The notes: generated by a model from the letters alone, not told the origin. A stretch of 64,000 nt of DNA from Moringa oleifera (GCA_021397835.1 JAJFZO010000344.1:6820001-6884000); one strand, 5' to 3'; shown: positions 14,301 to 27,800, counted from the first letter of the stretch. Numbers and translations: made by a program.

Positions 14301-17300
14301 AAATGGCTTGTAAACTGAAGGCAGTCAAGAAGGAAACCAAAAAATGGAAAGAGCAATTCAAGCCTATCAAGCAAAGAGAGGAAAAATTATGGAATAAACT
14401 AGAGGGAGTTGATAGTATAATTATGGAGGATGGAAACAGTGAGGAACTTCAGAGAAAAATGACAATTAAATAATGAGTTAGTTCAGCTGATGAAGATGGA
14501 AGAAATCTCTTAGGTGCCAAAAATCACGAGTTTTATGATTAAAGGCAGGGGATAAGAATACTGCTTTTTTCCACAGAATGGCATCTATGCACATAGGTGA
14601 CACATAGTAGAAAGGGAGTATGATCTAAAGGAAGGAATTAGAGACTATAACTAGAAGTTGTACACGGAAACAGTGGGACGTCGACCTGTACTAAATGGGC
14701 TGAATTTTCAGAAGATTTACAGGGAACTTAAGCAGCAAGTTGAAGCTCAGTTTGGGAAATAAGAAGTATATAGTGCACTCAAAGAATGTGATGGCAATAA
14801 GGCGCCGGGTCCAGATGGTTTTTCAATTACATTTCTTAAGTCAAATTAGGACACCATTAAGGGACATGTGTTGAGGTTTTTTGACGAGGTTCATGAGAAT
14901 GGGAAATTCATCAAAGTCATTAAATTCCACATTCATAGTATTAATTCCTAAGAACAAGGGTAACAAGTGTAGCTAACTTCAAGCCGATAAGTTCAGCGGG
15001 TTGTGTTTATACAAGTTGTTGTCCAAAGTATTAGCAAAAGGCTTAAACAAATGGTGGAGGTAGTTGTGAGCCAAAATTATAATGCCTTTATTAGGGGAAG
15101 GCAGATTCTTGATGTTGCCCTAATCGCCAATGAGGTGCTAGACAATCAAATAAAATCTAAAAGAAAGGAAGTGGTGCGTAAACTAGGCATGGAGAAGGCC
15201 TATGATCACGTGCCATGGGGCTTTCTAATGTAAATGTTTAAAAGAGTGGGATGTGAAGAAAAATGGTGCAATTGGATGTACTGATGCATATCAATAGCTT
15301 CTTGCACAGTGTTGGTTAATGGTTGTCCATCAAAATTCTTTAATTCAAGCAAGAGTTGACAAGGGGATCCTTTATCCCCATTGTTGTTTTTATTGGTGAT
15401 GGAGGCATTGGACAGCTTATTGAAGAGGGCAATAAAATGCAGTTTGATGGAAGGTTTCAAAAGGAGGCCTAATAATAAGATGATGGTATCCCATCTCTTG
15501 TTTGCCAGCGATACCATAGTTGTTTATGGTGTGAAAGACGAACAATTATTGAATTTATGGGTTGTTTTGGTAGGCTTTCATGCCGTATCAAGGCTGAAAA
15601 TTAACATGAAAAAAAGTGAGCTCGCTGTAGTAGATAAAAAAGTGAATGGGAGGGAACTAGCGACCATTATGGGATGCAAAACAATTAGCTTTCCCATGAC
15701 GTATCTGGAGCTGCTTTTGGGAGCCAAATACAAAGAGAAAGCTATATGGAATGAAGTGTTGGAGAGATTCGAAAGGGAACTAGCAAGGTGAAAAAAGCAC
15801 TACTTATCGAAAGTTAGAAGACTTACCTTAATGAAGAGTACATTATCTAATCAGCCGGTGTACTTTATGTTTTTATTTTCATTACCAAGAGAGGTGGCCA
15901 GCAAGATGGAGACGATCCAGAGAAGGTTCTTATGGGGCAATATGGGGGACACTTACAAATATCACCTAGTAAGGTAGAAAGTGTTAAAGCAACTAGTCGA
16001 CAAAGGAAGTTTGAGTATGAAAAATCTAGTTTTACTTAACAAGGCCTTGATGGGAAAATGGATGTGGAAGTTTATGGGGGAGAAAGAAGGGCTATGGAGG
16101 AAGGTGGTGGATTATAAATATGAAGAATTGGAGGGAGGCTGGATGACGAAAGTGGGTAGAGAGGAGTATTGAGTGAGTGTGTGGAAGTCAATTAGAAATG
16201 GGTGGGATGAATTCAAACCATGGACAGAATTTAAAGTGGGAAGAAGGGATACGGTTAGATTTTGGAAGGATAAGTGGTGTGGTGATACAACTTTGCAAGA
16301 TGATTATCCCAACATTTTCCTACTAGCACACAATAAAGAAGCCAGGGTTAATGAGTACAGAGAGGTGAATGGGGAGGTTCAGTCATAGTATATCAGATGC
16401 CGAAGGAATGCATAGGATGGGAAAGTTAGACAAATCGAAGAGCTGTATGCCAGGCTGAAAGTTATTGAAAATAGAGAATCATGTGGAGGACGCTGAAGTG
16501 TGGAAGCTGGGCAGTAGGGACAGGAATCAGTTCACTGAAAAATCTTATTATAAAAGGCTTAACAGCGATGAAGCACGGGGAGAGGTTTCATGGAAAATAA
16601 TTTGGAAAACAGGGGGGGGGGGCCTACTAAAGTGTCTTTCTTCACATGGGAGGCTATACTGGGAAAAATTTTAACTATAGATAATCTGAAGAAGGGGGGC
16701 AAAATTTTGGTAAACCGATGCTACCTTTGTAAAGAAGCAGAGAAGACAGTTAATCATTTACTACTAGGCTGCAACTGGACTGCTCAGCTGTGGGAGAGGG
16801 TTTTAAATCTGCTGGGGCTAGTTTAGGTTCAAGCAGGGACTAAAGAATTCATGGCTTGGAGTGGACAAAGAGCTACAAATGAGAAGAGACTGTTGTGTAT
16901 GATTCCTCAATTAGTATTTTGGATCACATGAAAAGAGAGAAACAGAAGGGCATTTGATAACTTGGAAACACCAAATGGCATTATTAATAGAGTCGTGGGT
17001 CAGCCTTTTAAAACTGTGGGTTCTCAGGAAACTTTTTTTTTTTTTTTTTTTTGGGGGAAATGAGGAGAATTTGATAAAGTTCATTGAACTACTAATCCCT
17101 ACACTCTAACTATCTAACATTGTAAAGGGATGCACCCCCTTGGTGCTATGTAAATAATACAATACATTTTGTTTCTGTTCAAAAAAAAAAAAAGAGCATA
17201 TTACTAGCTTGAAAGATGAGTAAGATGGTGCTTAGAGCAAAATTTGGCTGGAAGCTCAGACAAGAGTTAATTCTTGGGTATCTTTGCAGCACTGATAGCA

Positions 17301-20300
17301 ACATTTGAAAGAATCTGCAGTATGCATTTCTATGTGGCAATCTAACTCTCTCTATGTCACTACATTTACAAAGTAGAAAAGGACTTATTAACAATCTTCA
17401 TGTTCACTGCTGGCGAGCAGAAGCTCCTCAGTGCTTCAGCTCTCCATCATTGATATCATTGGAGTGCAGGGGAGGAGTTGACAGGAAATCATTCGACTGC
17501 TCAAGCTATGAAAACTACTGCTTCGACATATGAACAGAGGCTTTTAAGCATGGTCACCTATTAAAGGATTCGTGTTCTTCTCTCATATCCATTAGTATAT
17601 CCCCACAAAGATTCAAGAAATGTGATAAAATAAAATAAAAATAGATCATACAAATGACAATGTACATATTCCACGTTATCAGGATGCTGTCCAATCCAAT
17701 GAATCTAATTGAAGCTTACACTAACAATATGAAAGGTTGTTGTATAAACAGAACTTACAACTGTAATTATGTTACTGAACATTGGTAACCCATGCATTAG
17801 ATAGCTCCATATCAATTCCCAGCCAAAATGAAACTGCAAAAAATTTTCCAATCACCAACATGATGTAGTTTCAGAGAGAGGCACTAAACACAGTTGAAAA
17901 TAAACAGCAACATAGAATGACACTGACCAGAGACAATACATGCAAAGCGAAAAATAAAAGCTAACTTAACTTTCTTAGAAATGAAAAAGGTTCAGAAACA
18001 GAGTCCTAAGCAATACAAGATGCACAAAATAATACTGCACAGATATGTTCAGTTCTGGTCCAATGTGTTGTGAAGGGGGTTGACACATGTCCATACCAAG
18101 GCTTCATCGTTTCTACTAGAAATGAAATCCAAAATTGAAAAGGCTTGGGCCTCTAACGACTGAATATCAGAACACTTCAATGCCAAAACATAGAAATAAT
18201 AGCAGTGAGACATAAATGCAGAGAAGAGAAAGGAAAAAGGCCAAATACCTTATTTGTGGTCAAGGATGACTTCAATGAGATATCTACAGGAGAATCTGAA
18301 AGCAACAGTGCAGAAGAGAGCTCCTGCAGACTCCTTCATATCCAAGTGGATAAGATATTAGCATAAATGGTAGAATAAGAATACAAATGGCAGTCCAAGT
18401 TAGAAGCAGTGAAGTAGACCATAATCCCATGGTGAAGTAGCAACTAGTTTCAACTAATGCATGAGCTAACTTTTATACTCATGCAGACACATGGCCAGTA
18501 CAATCAGTAGAATTCTGAACATTGTGCTCAATACTGAAAGAAGAACACCATCCCAAGTTTTCATGGCATGCCATGCTGCAGACTCCAAAAAAAGAAATTA
18601 AACGACAAAGGAAAATATTATATGACTAAAGTGACAGAAAAGACGCAATAAGCATCATGGCAAACCAGAATGAATTACCTGAGAGTCCACAGCAAACCAT
18701 CATAAGTGTGCCCCATATTTGCATCATTCAGAATTCTGTAATATATTGACTTGTTAATACAAAAATTAAGAAATTATAAGAATCCCTAATGAGTAGGGCA
18801 TGAATATGAGCAGGAAGTAGCAACCTAACTGCACAGAACTTTACACTTGTAACTGTCTGTTCAGTGTTTTAGATTGGAAAAGAAAGATCCTGTCAAGTTT
18901 CTTTTCGTAAAATTTTGGTAACTTATACATCAAGCAGAATGAAGCCCATACATACAAATATAATAAAACCCCTCACACATCCACAGCCCCGATAGACAGT
19001 ATGGAACAAGGGCATAACACAAAACTCAAAGTCAAAATACAAAACCAACAAAATATTTATTGAGAAGAACAACGTAACAGGATCCTCAAGATTTATACAC
19101 TTAAGACCTTTGGTCATAATATTACGTTAGTAACAAATTATCCCAAAAGTTTAAGGTGATAGGGAATAATGAACCAAGACCACATACCAAGCACATATTA
19201 CAGCACCACATGTATACTAAATGTCCGCTTATACTAATAAGGTACTTTTAATACATGGCTTCCAATGGCGTATGAGTCTAAAAATAACTAAAGAAAGAAG
19301 AACAAACTAAACCTTCAAATAAAGAAAGAGATAGCAAAGAAGAAAATACAACAATTAAACAAGGCAACAAACAAGCACCCATATCCATAACATGATATAT
19401 TTACCTTTCAAACCTTACGCAAATGCCTTCAAACCAATATATGAATAGAGCCTTGCTAATCCGAGTGTAGTAGTTACGAGTAAGCAAACAAAATGCAGCA
19501 TGCCTGTAAGGCAGCCCAAGCATGTCAGTTTCATAACATATTTATTGTACATGAGAAGAATAATAAAGGGGGGAAAGAGCAAAGCAAATTAGCCGAAGCA
19601 TTAAATGAGATAAGGTAAAGAGATGTCTTCTCTAAACCCACACAAGACATCTCTCAAAGACTCTGCCAATGATAAATACATCTTCACCAATATCATTGAT
19701 TAAGAGAAAACATAATCAAAAGCAAGCAAAGAAACGGATGCCAAAGACAATGTCATGCTGACAACTCATCAACATGCCAACAGCTAAAATCATTTTCCGC
19801 AAATTAATACATTTAAAATACAAGCATAATTTATAGTATAATGAAGTAGTATCTAAGAACTAGAGGCTGCCAAAACCTGGACCCCTTACTTGCAAGGATG
19901 TTTTTGGTCAAAAAGCTACAGACTCAAAAATCTGTCTTACAAAGCAAAAAAGTCTTGTTGCTTGAGCAGGCCATGGAAATTATGTTCTAGATGATGGCAA
20001 AGAAAATAACTAATGAGCCCTAGTAAATTTAAAAGAAGTAGATGAAGCAGGAAGTATAAGAAATGAAGCCCCAGAAGCAAAAAGCAGGTGAGATAGTCAA
20101 AAAGTATGGCTAGGAAACTTAAAATCTCCAAACTTATCAAAATATACAACAAAAACATATTAAACTATACTTTTAATTTCACTGCATATATTTACAAGTA
20201 GTTGCTTCATGTTGAAGAAAAAAATAGGACCTAAAATTCATCCATAAAGGAATGATAGAGTGGCTGGCACAAAGACCTGAATAACTGAAGTCAGCAAACT

Positions 20301-23300
20301 GGTATTACCAAGTAAAGAGATAAAGAACCAAACATTTTGCACTCAAAGAAAAGAAACATGCCAGATCCAACTCATACTCAATATGGTATTTTGATCCAAT
20401 CATGAGTTGCTTTTGAATGATGTGTGGAAGATAGGAAAGGAAAAAAGGATCAACCTAGTTTAGTCAAAAGCATGATGCTTTCATATCGGATATCATCAAA
20501 CCAAAAACAGTTCTATAAAATATAAGTCCTGCATCCATACAAATATGATAGCAGACCTCTATGGTTCCTACCTAAAGCCATGGAGAGTAGGTGCATCAAA
20601 TGCCAGTTAAATTAATTGATATTAGCTTAACCTTCCAGGCTTAAACATACCATAACCATTTTCCTTCCATGAGTGCCTCCTTCAAACGAGAAGCAGTATC
20701 CTCCCTTTTAACCCGTTTTTCAGATGATGGTGCTCTCGTCACAATAACACATGCCTGAAAGAGCAATGCAGCATTAGCCATTGACATAGGTTTCTCTCCA
20801 TACAAAAGATGGGCAAAGATCAACTGATGCATGCATACATATATGTATATATACCCCTGTAAAAAACCTGTGTGTGTCTGCATCCTGTGTATTTAGATGA
20901 GAAATGGTTGGACTTCTGAATAATGCCTATGTCCATGACAGACACTCTACAAATAGATAAAATTAAGCACCTGAACATTCAGAGCTCACTAGAATGCTGC
21001 ATGTTAAGCAGAGCATTCGGGCAGGACTTCTAGAGGAATATATATGAATTTGACTGTATATATCTTGAAGATCCTAAAAATCTATAGCCATAAGGTTGTT
21101 GAAATTATTAAGTCATTTTCACAGAAATTAAACGTCCATGGTGTCAATAAATCAGAGATAGCACAGAGCACCAGTTACCAAGATGAAAAGAGAGCCATTA
21201 GACATGTTATGAAGCAACTACCTGATACAAAACAATTGCTGCAAGCTCCACCAGACTACTTTGGGAGCTGCTTAAGGTCCCAAATTTGTCATCCTTTGCA
21301 TCACCCCTTTAACAAATAAATGCCCATCCATCAAATAGAGCAATGAAAATGAGTAAATATGAACTAAATAAAGGACAATGAAACGAACAACATGAAAAAT
21401 ACTCACCAAGGTGCACCAGGACAGGTGGAACTACTTTGGTCTAGCTCCTTACATACTATGTCCAAAAGTTGTTCTGCTATGGAACTCCCATCACCAGTAT
21501 CTCTATTTAGATTCAGCTGTAGTCTCGCATAAAATATAAGTCCATCCTACAAAACAATACGTACATTTAACATGTAAGATAAAATCATTTCAGAGCATAC
21601 CAGAATTTTATCTAATCAGAAGATAAGTAAATTTTGCCAAACAAGGATGTCTAGAACCTTTAGACCACGATCATGAGTTGTCAACCAACAATGGAACACG
21701 AATTGTTGCACAGCATTATGGATCTCCACAGACAGAGAACCCAAGTTTGGACCATTCTTTAACAAGAATGTATTGACACACTCAATGAGCTTGCGTGATA
21801 TCTTACCCTCATCCCTGAAAATGTTACCACAACAAAAGGCAGCAAGTAATATAGCAATCAGCAGCTTCAAGAACGCTTTAGACATGAACACCATGTCAAG
21901 TGGAAAAAAAGACAAAGAACCAGCATTAATTGATTGCATACCTTACAGAAGAGAAAACCCGAGAAAAGCCCTTCACAATGTCTTCTCGGAGATTACCTGG
22001 GAAGTCTCCTGGAGGGTTTTCTAGAAGAGAATGAAGTGTAAGGATGTAGCGATACACCTCCTCTCTCTGATTATATTGACTATTATTTTTCTCAGTTAAA
22101 CTTGTCTCCAGCTTCTCCATGTACAAAAACATCAGGCCTTGTGAAAACAAATCAAAAATGGATCAAAAAACTGATAAGAGACTAGCAATAGTACTATCAT
22201 TTGCAATCCACAGCATATATGAATCTCCAATCGAACTACATAAAACTCACTGCAATATATGCGCTTCCTCATGTGAAAATGATAATCTTTGACTGCTAAA
22301 AGATGCCGAAGTACAATCCCATATTCCGACTGAAAGCTTGGAACATTGCTTAAAACTTCGAACACATGACCAAAAAGTGTTTTGACAACAGATAACAAAG
22401 GCAACGCCTTGCCTGAGAGAGGACAATGATGATACGAATTAAAAGCATCAAACAACATATTGACAAAGTAAATGCATAACTTGGATCTAACTAAGTCAGG
22501 AAAAACAATAATAAATGAAGACAAAGACATTTCTAACTTAGGAATTTATCTTTGCACCACAAGAAAAGGAAGAAGTAGATAGTTACATACCAAGAGATCC
22601 CTCATAAAAGTTCTTCAAGATCATTGCTAATGTCAAACCCTTAATGATGTAAAGAATGTTCAACTTTAAACTTTTATCCAAAAGTTGTTCTTTCATGCAC
22701 CCTGATTGGTAGGCGTTATTTAAGAACAAACCATGGAACATTATTTCAACAGTGGATTTCCTAGTACAGACATATTTTTATAATTATCACCGCTTTTTGT
22801 AATTCAACTAGACTTTTAAATGTCAACTTATAAATACTATTCCCGTTAAATTTTGAAAAGACAAGGTGGTTCCATCGAGTTTTGAATATCTACTTATAAT
22901 TATCACCGCTTTTTGTAATTCAACTAGAACTTTAATGGCAAAAGATTTGCTAGTTTTCCTACATAACATTTACACTTAATCAAGTAACTACCAACGCATG
23001 CTTAATAATTCATTAGGCATGGACTTTCCAATTTTCTCCAAGACTCTTACTATCATGTTTCTTTAATTTTATCATCAAGGGGCATAGATGATTTTTTGAA
23101 CCTGCAGTTCTACATTGGTTTTTAGAAATGGAGTTCAGCTCCAGGAGGGGTAAAGAACTTTATAAGCTTCTAGCTAGTTTATTAGATACACAGCAGGACA
23201 CTTTCAGGCAATTTTTGCTTAAACTTATCTAGAGCGCAGAAAATATGCCCCATTTTGCAAATGAAATAAAATGAGGTACTTCATGTATGCATGGTTGCAT

Positions 23301-24537
23301 GAATTCTTTTCTTCTCTCTCTTCTACTTCTCTTTCCTCTGATTTTCTGTAGATATATGTTAGCTCTGTGTTCCCTTTTCTAAATTTGTTATCCAACTATC
23401 AGCAAAACAGTAAAATCCCCCACCAACATCCCTTTCCAAGGCAGTACGTAAACGAGGAACTGTAAGGTTATTCTGCATCACCGTCACGACCAGTGCCTGT
23501 ATTCACTTGCTAATAAATGAACTCTGTCCTTAAGTTAACCAAATATGTACTTGTTATCTACTGTGCAGATCATTGGAGAACCATACCTGAAAACTTGGAA
23601 TCTTCTGCTCGTTGGACAACAATTCGAAGTGTTTTTGCAAAGATAGGCTTTGGTGATCGTTTCTTGCTACCAGAAATTTCTAATGAGACACACTGGATAA
23701 GCAGTTTAATAATAAATGGCCATGTTTCAGCTGCAGAGACAATTAAAACCTCTCAATCCGCTTTCAATTAATGATTTCTTACATAATAATGGGAAAAAAG
23801 CATGAAATTTCAAGAATTGATTGATCTTACAGTTAGGAATTTCATCTGGCTTAAGCTTTGCAGTGTTCTGTCCAAGAAATTTGCAGAAGCCAACTGACCT
23901 CTCTCCTTCTAGCCATGTATTCAATAACTTCATTCCCTCCTAAACATAAGGTAAATGTTAAACCAAAAGGAAATATGTAATCAAGGGTTCAATTGATTGA
24001 AGAACAAATTATTAAATCCTAATTTGGGACCCAAGAAAGAAAGGTTATTAAATTGATCTCAATTAAATAATCTGACTCAATTTGATTTTCTTTTTCTTCT
24101 TTATTTTACCTGAATTCAAACAGAAACAATTCATGCATCATTATAGGAATCAAACAGATATCAAGTGGAATTTCCAGAGAATTGGTTGAAAATGTAATCA
24201 AGGTAATTAATGTTGTAATTTCAATTCCTTCCTAACCTTGGAACCAAGGAGAAAAAATATTACTAAGCAGAACCTAATGCAAGTATTAGGGTTAGCTAAG
24301 TCAAATTTCAAGATAAGAGAACTTCCAAGAAATCAAACATTCGCCATAGGAAGAAATCCACATAACATATCAAAACATCAAAATTCTGTTGTCTCTTCAT
24401 TTCCCTGCTTTATCTCGAGAACTAAACGGGAAGGCGAAAGAAAGTGAAAAAGAAAAGGTGGAAGTTACTTCTCGAGCTTTAGCTTTATCCGACGAGAGCT
24501 TCGAAACAATCTCTTGAATATCCCTGGAAGTAACCAT
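5341..24537 (-). CDS. ATM: ATM checkpoint kinase, N-terminal part (25 exons; continues off the left edge)
   Basis: ATM is the PI3K-like kinase that signals DNA double-strand breaks in the nucleus. Only the N-terminal helical-repeat part is here; FAT, kinase and FATC regions lie outside. Coding exons in order: 24469-24537, 23831-23939, 23587-23730, 22251-22412, 21942-22137, 21658-21814, 21407-21546, 21222-21306, 20651-20754, 19405-19503, 18679-18735, 18249-18333, 17759-17833, 11945-11986, 11707-11777, 10208-10256, 9754-9825, 8844-8996, 8660-8746, 8388-8575, 7243-7852, 7070-7141, 6780-6950, 6015-6140, 5341-5468. They total 3,251 nt (1,083 codons plus 2 nt), all in phase with GT-AG borders. The start MVTSRDIQEIVSKL leads into a TAN-like motif (LSSDKAKAREEGMKLL) split by intron 1. 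Blocks such as NTAKLKPDEIP, PSFQSEYGIVLRHLL, LTTHDRGLK and LLWTLRSLQELSS match plant ATM as I know it. No frameshift is seen. Exon 14 (42 nt) is the least certain exon. Confidence 0.92.
5495..5524 (-). repeat. CT microsatellite upstream of ATM exon 25 acceptor
   Basis: A GA tract on the + strand, hence CT on the coding strand. It ends about 27 nt upstream of the 3' splice site at 5469-5470 and probably serves as part of the polypyrimidine tract. Its length is likely to vary between individuals. Confidence 0.7.
11190..11416 (+). pseudogene. Copia RNase H tail fragment in ATM intron 15
   Basis: The + strand translates to a broken copia C-terminus: LWCDNKVAFHIVSNSVF-like (with a stop), EQTEHIENDCHFV, a VFTKAL block, then LGMINIYAPV and a stop. 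This is the last part of RNase H in copia polyproteins. No other coding part of this element is visible, so it is a 5'-truncated remnant. It lies antisense to ATM, between exons 15 and 16. Confidence 0.8.
11417..11660 (+). repeat. Copia LTR in ATM intron 15
   Basis: A 244-bp segment starting TGTTATAGG just after the copia polyprotein stop and ending in TTACA. It contains a TATATATATATG stretch near 11595. It also holds a 32-bp unit present twice (11477-11508 and 11525-11556) with 3 mismatches. The right end is only about 46 bp from the 5' splice site of ATM exon 15. Confidence 0.65.
12440..12852 (+). mobile_element. LINE 3'-end fragment in ATM intron 13
   Basis: The + strand encodes a broken LINE ORF2 C-terminus (KIPWLVFWPV, stop, NERHRGFF; later EDQVEFIEVL). 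A 3' UTR with the motif ACACCTCCTTGGTGTCATG follows, then an A-rich tail at 12839-12850. The same layout and motif (ACCCCCTTGGTGCTATG) close the longer LINE at 17.1 kb, so this is a 5'-truncated member of that family. A long minus-strand ORF here (12439-12966) is only its antisense. Confidence 0.7.
13073..13090 (+). repeat. Poly-C run (18 C)
   Basis: Uninterrupted run of 18 cytosines in ATM intron 13, flanked by CCCACC-rich sequence. Its length in the assembly may be unreliable. Confidence 0.9.
13440..17193 (+). mobile_element. Near-complete LINE ORF2 remnant in ATM intron 13
   Basis: Read on the + strand, antisense to ATM. Endonuclease: about 13510-14140, with WVFTGVYR, the GGDFNVVLYSYERLG block and GGRFTWSN. 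Reverse transcriptase: about 14770-15800, with KAPGPDGFSITFL at 14800, GRQILDVALIANEVL, EKAYDHVPWGF, QGDPLSPLLFLLVMEAL and the catalytic box at 15501-15512, which reads FASD instead of FADD. Next come the SKVRRLTLMKSTL region and a zinc-binding CYLCKEAEKTVNHLLLGC at 16720-16775. The C-terminus ends near 17100, followed by a 3' UTR and poly-A at 17181-17193. Many stops and shifts are present, so it is inactive. No ORF1 was recognised. Confidence 0.88.
17194..17758. other. ATM intron 13 remainder, no gene seen
   Basis: Sequence between the LINE poly-A tail and ATM exon 13. I see no coding exon or clear TE protein match. Confidence 0.5.
19504..20650 (-). other. ATM intron 9, no features recognised
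   Basis: AT-rich intronic sequence between exons 9 and 10. Short ORFs exist, but none has recognisable protein character or splice support. Nothing else is seen. Confidence 0.5.
22778..22928 (+). repeat. 35-bp direct repeat in ATM intron 3
   Basis: An identical 35-bp sequence beginning TTATAATTATCACCG occurs at 22778-22812 and 22894-22928, with a period of 116 bp. Imperfect similarity continues about 15 bp past each copy. It lies in the intron between exons 3 and 4. No terminal inverted repeats are seen, so it looks like a local duplication. Confidence 0.85.
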
Positions 24538-24800
24538 TTTCGCTTTGGGATAGCTTACAGAGCCAAAAGAGAACTGGCGGGAAGACGAAGGAAATGAAGG
24601 TCGAGAGACATAAAGAAGTAGACGGAAGACGGGTTTATAGAAATCTCCAAACAGCTTCGAGATGCATAGCCAAGCAACAGAAAGAAGCGCGGTCCTGTTT
24701 ACTGATCAGCCAGCTACTGTTTTGCTGGTGAGTACTGACTAAACCCCGATAGAACCTCTCAAGAATCTCTTTCATGGCCTTGCGGGTAAACGAAACGGCT
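24538..24800 (-). promoter_or_regulatory. ATM 5' leader and proximal promoter region
   Basis: Sequence directly upstream of the ATM start codon at 24535-24537. The context upstream of ATG is AAGCGAAA, with A at -3. The region is less AT-rich than the flanking spacer, as expected for a leader and promoter. I see no clear TATA box, and the transcription start cannot be placed from sequence. Confidence 0.45.
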
Positions 24801-27800
24801 ACAAGTAAGCAGGCCTAAGACAATTCCAACCGGACCCGATATTGCATCTGTCCTGCTATCCAATCTAACGTGTCATGAGAGCCCAATACACCAATAGCGG
24901 GCCTCGTAAAAGCCTATGGCAGAATTGAAACCATTTGGTCCAACAAGAGGAATAGAAAAACAATGGACAAATAACGAGTGATCTACAGTTAAACGTAACA
25001 ACAGGTCATATTTATATGAGTATTACATTCCATCAAATAAAAATAAGACAGAATAAAATAATTTTAAATAAATTTAAATAAAATTTTAATACTCCAGCCA
25101 AATTCGTGTTTAAGTTTTTGAATGTCTGTTATTCAAATTCGTTTATATAATTAAATTAATTTTAAAATTTTAAATTTAATTATATTACTTGTTAAAATTT
25201 TAAAATTTATTATAAAATGTAAGTTTAATCACATTAAATTTTAATTTTAAAATTTTTTTATAAAATTTTTTTATTTTATTAGTAAAAATTTATATGATTT
25301 TTTGTTTTCATTAATTAATATTTGTTAATTTATTTTAAAATTTAATTATATTAAATGGGTAAGTAGATAGATATGAAAAAAGTACAGTATTCATTAACTT
25401 ATTAAAATATAGTTATATATAAATATAACAAAAGTATGAATTCAAGTAATATATGAATAATTATAAACAAATTTAAGATAAATTTAGATATTAAAATTAA
25501 TTTTCAAATAAATTTAAAACTTTAGAATATATGTATTTTAATCGGATTAAAATATAAGTATTTTTAAATAGATGAGCACCCACTCATTCTCATCCCTACC
25601 TAGAGTGTCATGAATTTGATTCCATGATATCAATGTTAGAAAACAAGATTATGAATATGATTTGTGTGTCTTACTATAATATTAATTAAATTTTTAAAAA
25701 ATATGTTGATGTGTGTGGCATTAGCTGATATGCTCCTCTAATCTATAGGTCAAGCATGAAAAACCATGTAATTCTTTGTAATCAAACCATATCTAATTAC
25801 TCCTTGCTCACACCGGTGTAGCTCGTTTAAAAGAATGAAGAATAATATGTGGTAATATAAGCCAAGAGAACGAAACAATGTTAGTTTAAACAATGAATAA
25901 CAAAAGCTACAGACGAGTCAAATTAAGCTGCTAACCTTATGTCTCAGCACGATATCAAATAAGAAAGTGAGATCTTAATTAAATAAGAGGCGATAATGGG
26001 TTGTTAGCCCTGCTGAGCCGCCTAGGTGCGTGAAACTAAGTCAGGCACCCAAATCTTCCTTTTTAGCAGTACGGATTGGTGGTTAATTAACAGATTATTG
26101 TGCTCGAGAATTGGTGTGTGGGCTATCAAATTGCATCTAAAATTTGCCATGAAATGTGACCAAAGGCACCATCCTTTTTTGGTATTTGTAAATGCAAGAG
26201 GTGTGGAGTTATCTTATGCACAATTGGTGCCATGACCAAGAAAGGGTACAAGGAATGGAAGGGGAGAGTGCACAATGATGCCAAGGTGACAAGATAAGGA
26301 CGCACGGTCTGCTTGTTGAAGCCGAGGGTGGGACCGAGTAGGCCATGGATTATTACATTTCGAAAGAAAAACAGCTGATGAATTTGAATATGAAAACATA
26401 TAATGGTTAAATAATAGGTAAAGGGTGGGGTAGCGATGGTGCAGAAAGATACTGTGCACCGACCCCTGAAGATACGTCTGAGAAGAATTCTGAGAAGAGG
26501 AACATATGGAGGCAATATTAAACTATTTGTTTGTGTGTCTGCTGCCTGGCTTTGTTTCTGTTGTTTGTCTATGTTTTGCTCTGCTCTGCGCCGCGGTCTA
26601 CGTTAGAGGTGTCGCGCATGCGCAGGCGCTTATATTGTAAAACAATGCCATCAGCCTAGTGTGTCACCAAATGTAAAGCGTCAGCGACTAAATTTACGGG
26701 TCCGTATATTCCCACTGGCTGCAAAATGGCCCGTGTCATCACGCTCGCGTGGGTACAATAGTTTTTGAAAATTTGCATTGATTTTTATTTTATATTACAC
26801 AAAGATAAATTACTAATTTAGGGTTATTCTTATCGATAAATTTCTGATATTTTAAAAGTGCATTTACAAATATATGAAAAATTAAAAAATTCTCTACTTA
26901 ATAATAGAAGCTTTCTAAAATTCAAAAATTAATTAGTATATCATCAGTCATATATCAAAATAAATTATCTTCTAATCATTTATGATAATCTAACAAAAAT
27001 ATAATATATAATTAAATATAATTATTTAATTTTAGATTTCGTGCCAAAAAATATATCAAAGAAGCATCATAATGGCTTGACCTACATTACATGGAATACT
27101 TTAGATTATATCTATTAAATATCAAAAGTAAAAGCACCATGTATTATTTAATTGTTCTAAATTTTAAAATCTTAATTAATGTATGTTTACTTAAAAAAAA
27201 ACAGATGTATTTGAAAATCATTTCAATTACAATAGAAATAATAATAAACTGATTGATTTTATGTGAGGACCTGCGCGTGCATTGAACGCGCCATGGAGGA
27301 TAACTAGGCTAGAGTGTGCGAATTGTGACGGGGGACTCAATTGTCCACGTTGGAAAAAGTTCATGGTGCCAACCTAACCACATTGGCTGTATCTATGACA
27401 CGTAATCTTTCACATCGATCATGGATCAGAGAACTTAGATATCGTCTACAGATTACAGTACAGTCAATTATTATTAATTATTTGCTACCTACTTTCACAC
27501 GGTAATTAACCTGGACCGCTACCAGATCTTCCATGAAACTTTAGCAACTGTGCCAACCTGTTTTTGCCTGTATAAAGCAGCCGTTGGATCAAGAGACAGT
27601 GCCATCATCCACACTACTTTTCTCAGCAATCATGGTCCCAAAATCAACCCAGTTGGTGGGCTGGGTTTGCTAGATATCATCATTGCCCTACATGTGGCAT
27701 AAAAGACCAATTTAGATATAGCTGGGCTACTCGTGGTGGGGCCCAGATTCTTCCGCCTAAAGAACCAAATTGACTGCACCCTATACGAGGTATGCTCGTT

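Noticed and set aside
26126..26515. Minus-strand ORF of 129 codons in the ATM-Dof spacer
   Set aside because: No recognisable domain, and composition looks like chance reading of spacer DNA. A miscRNA or short-peptide gene cannot be excluded but is not supported.
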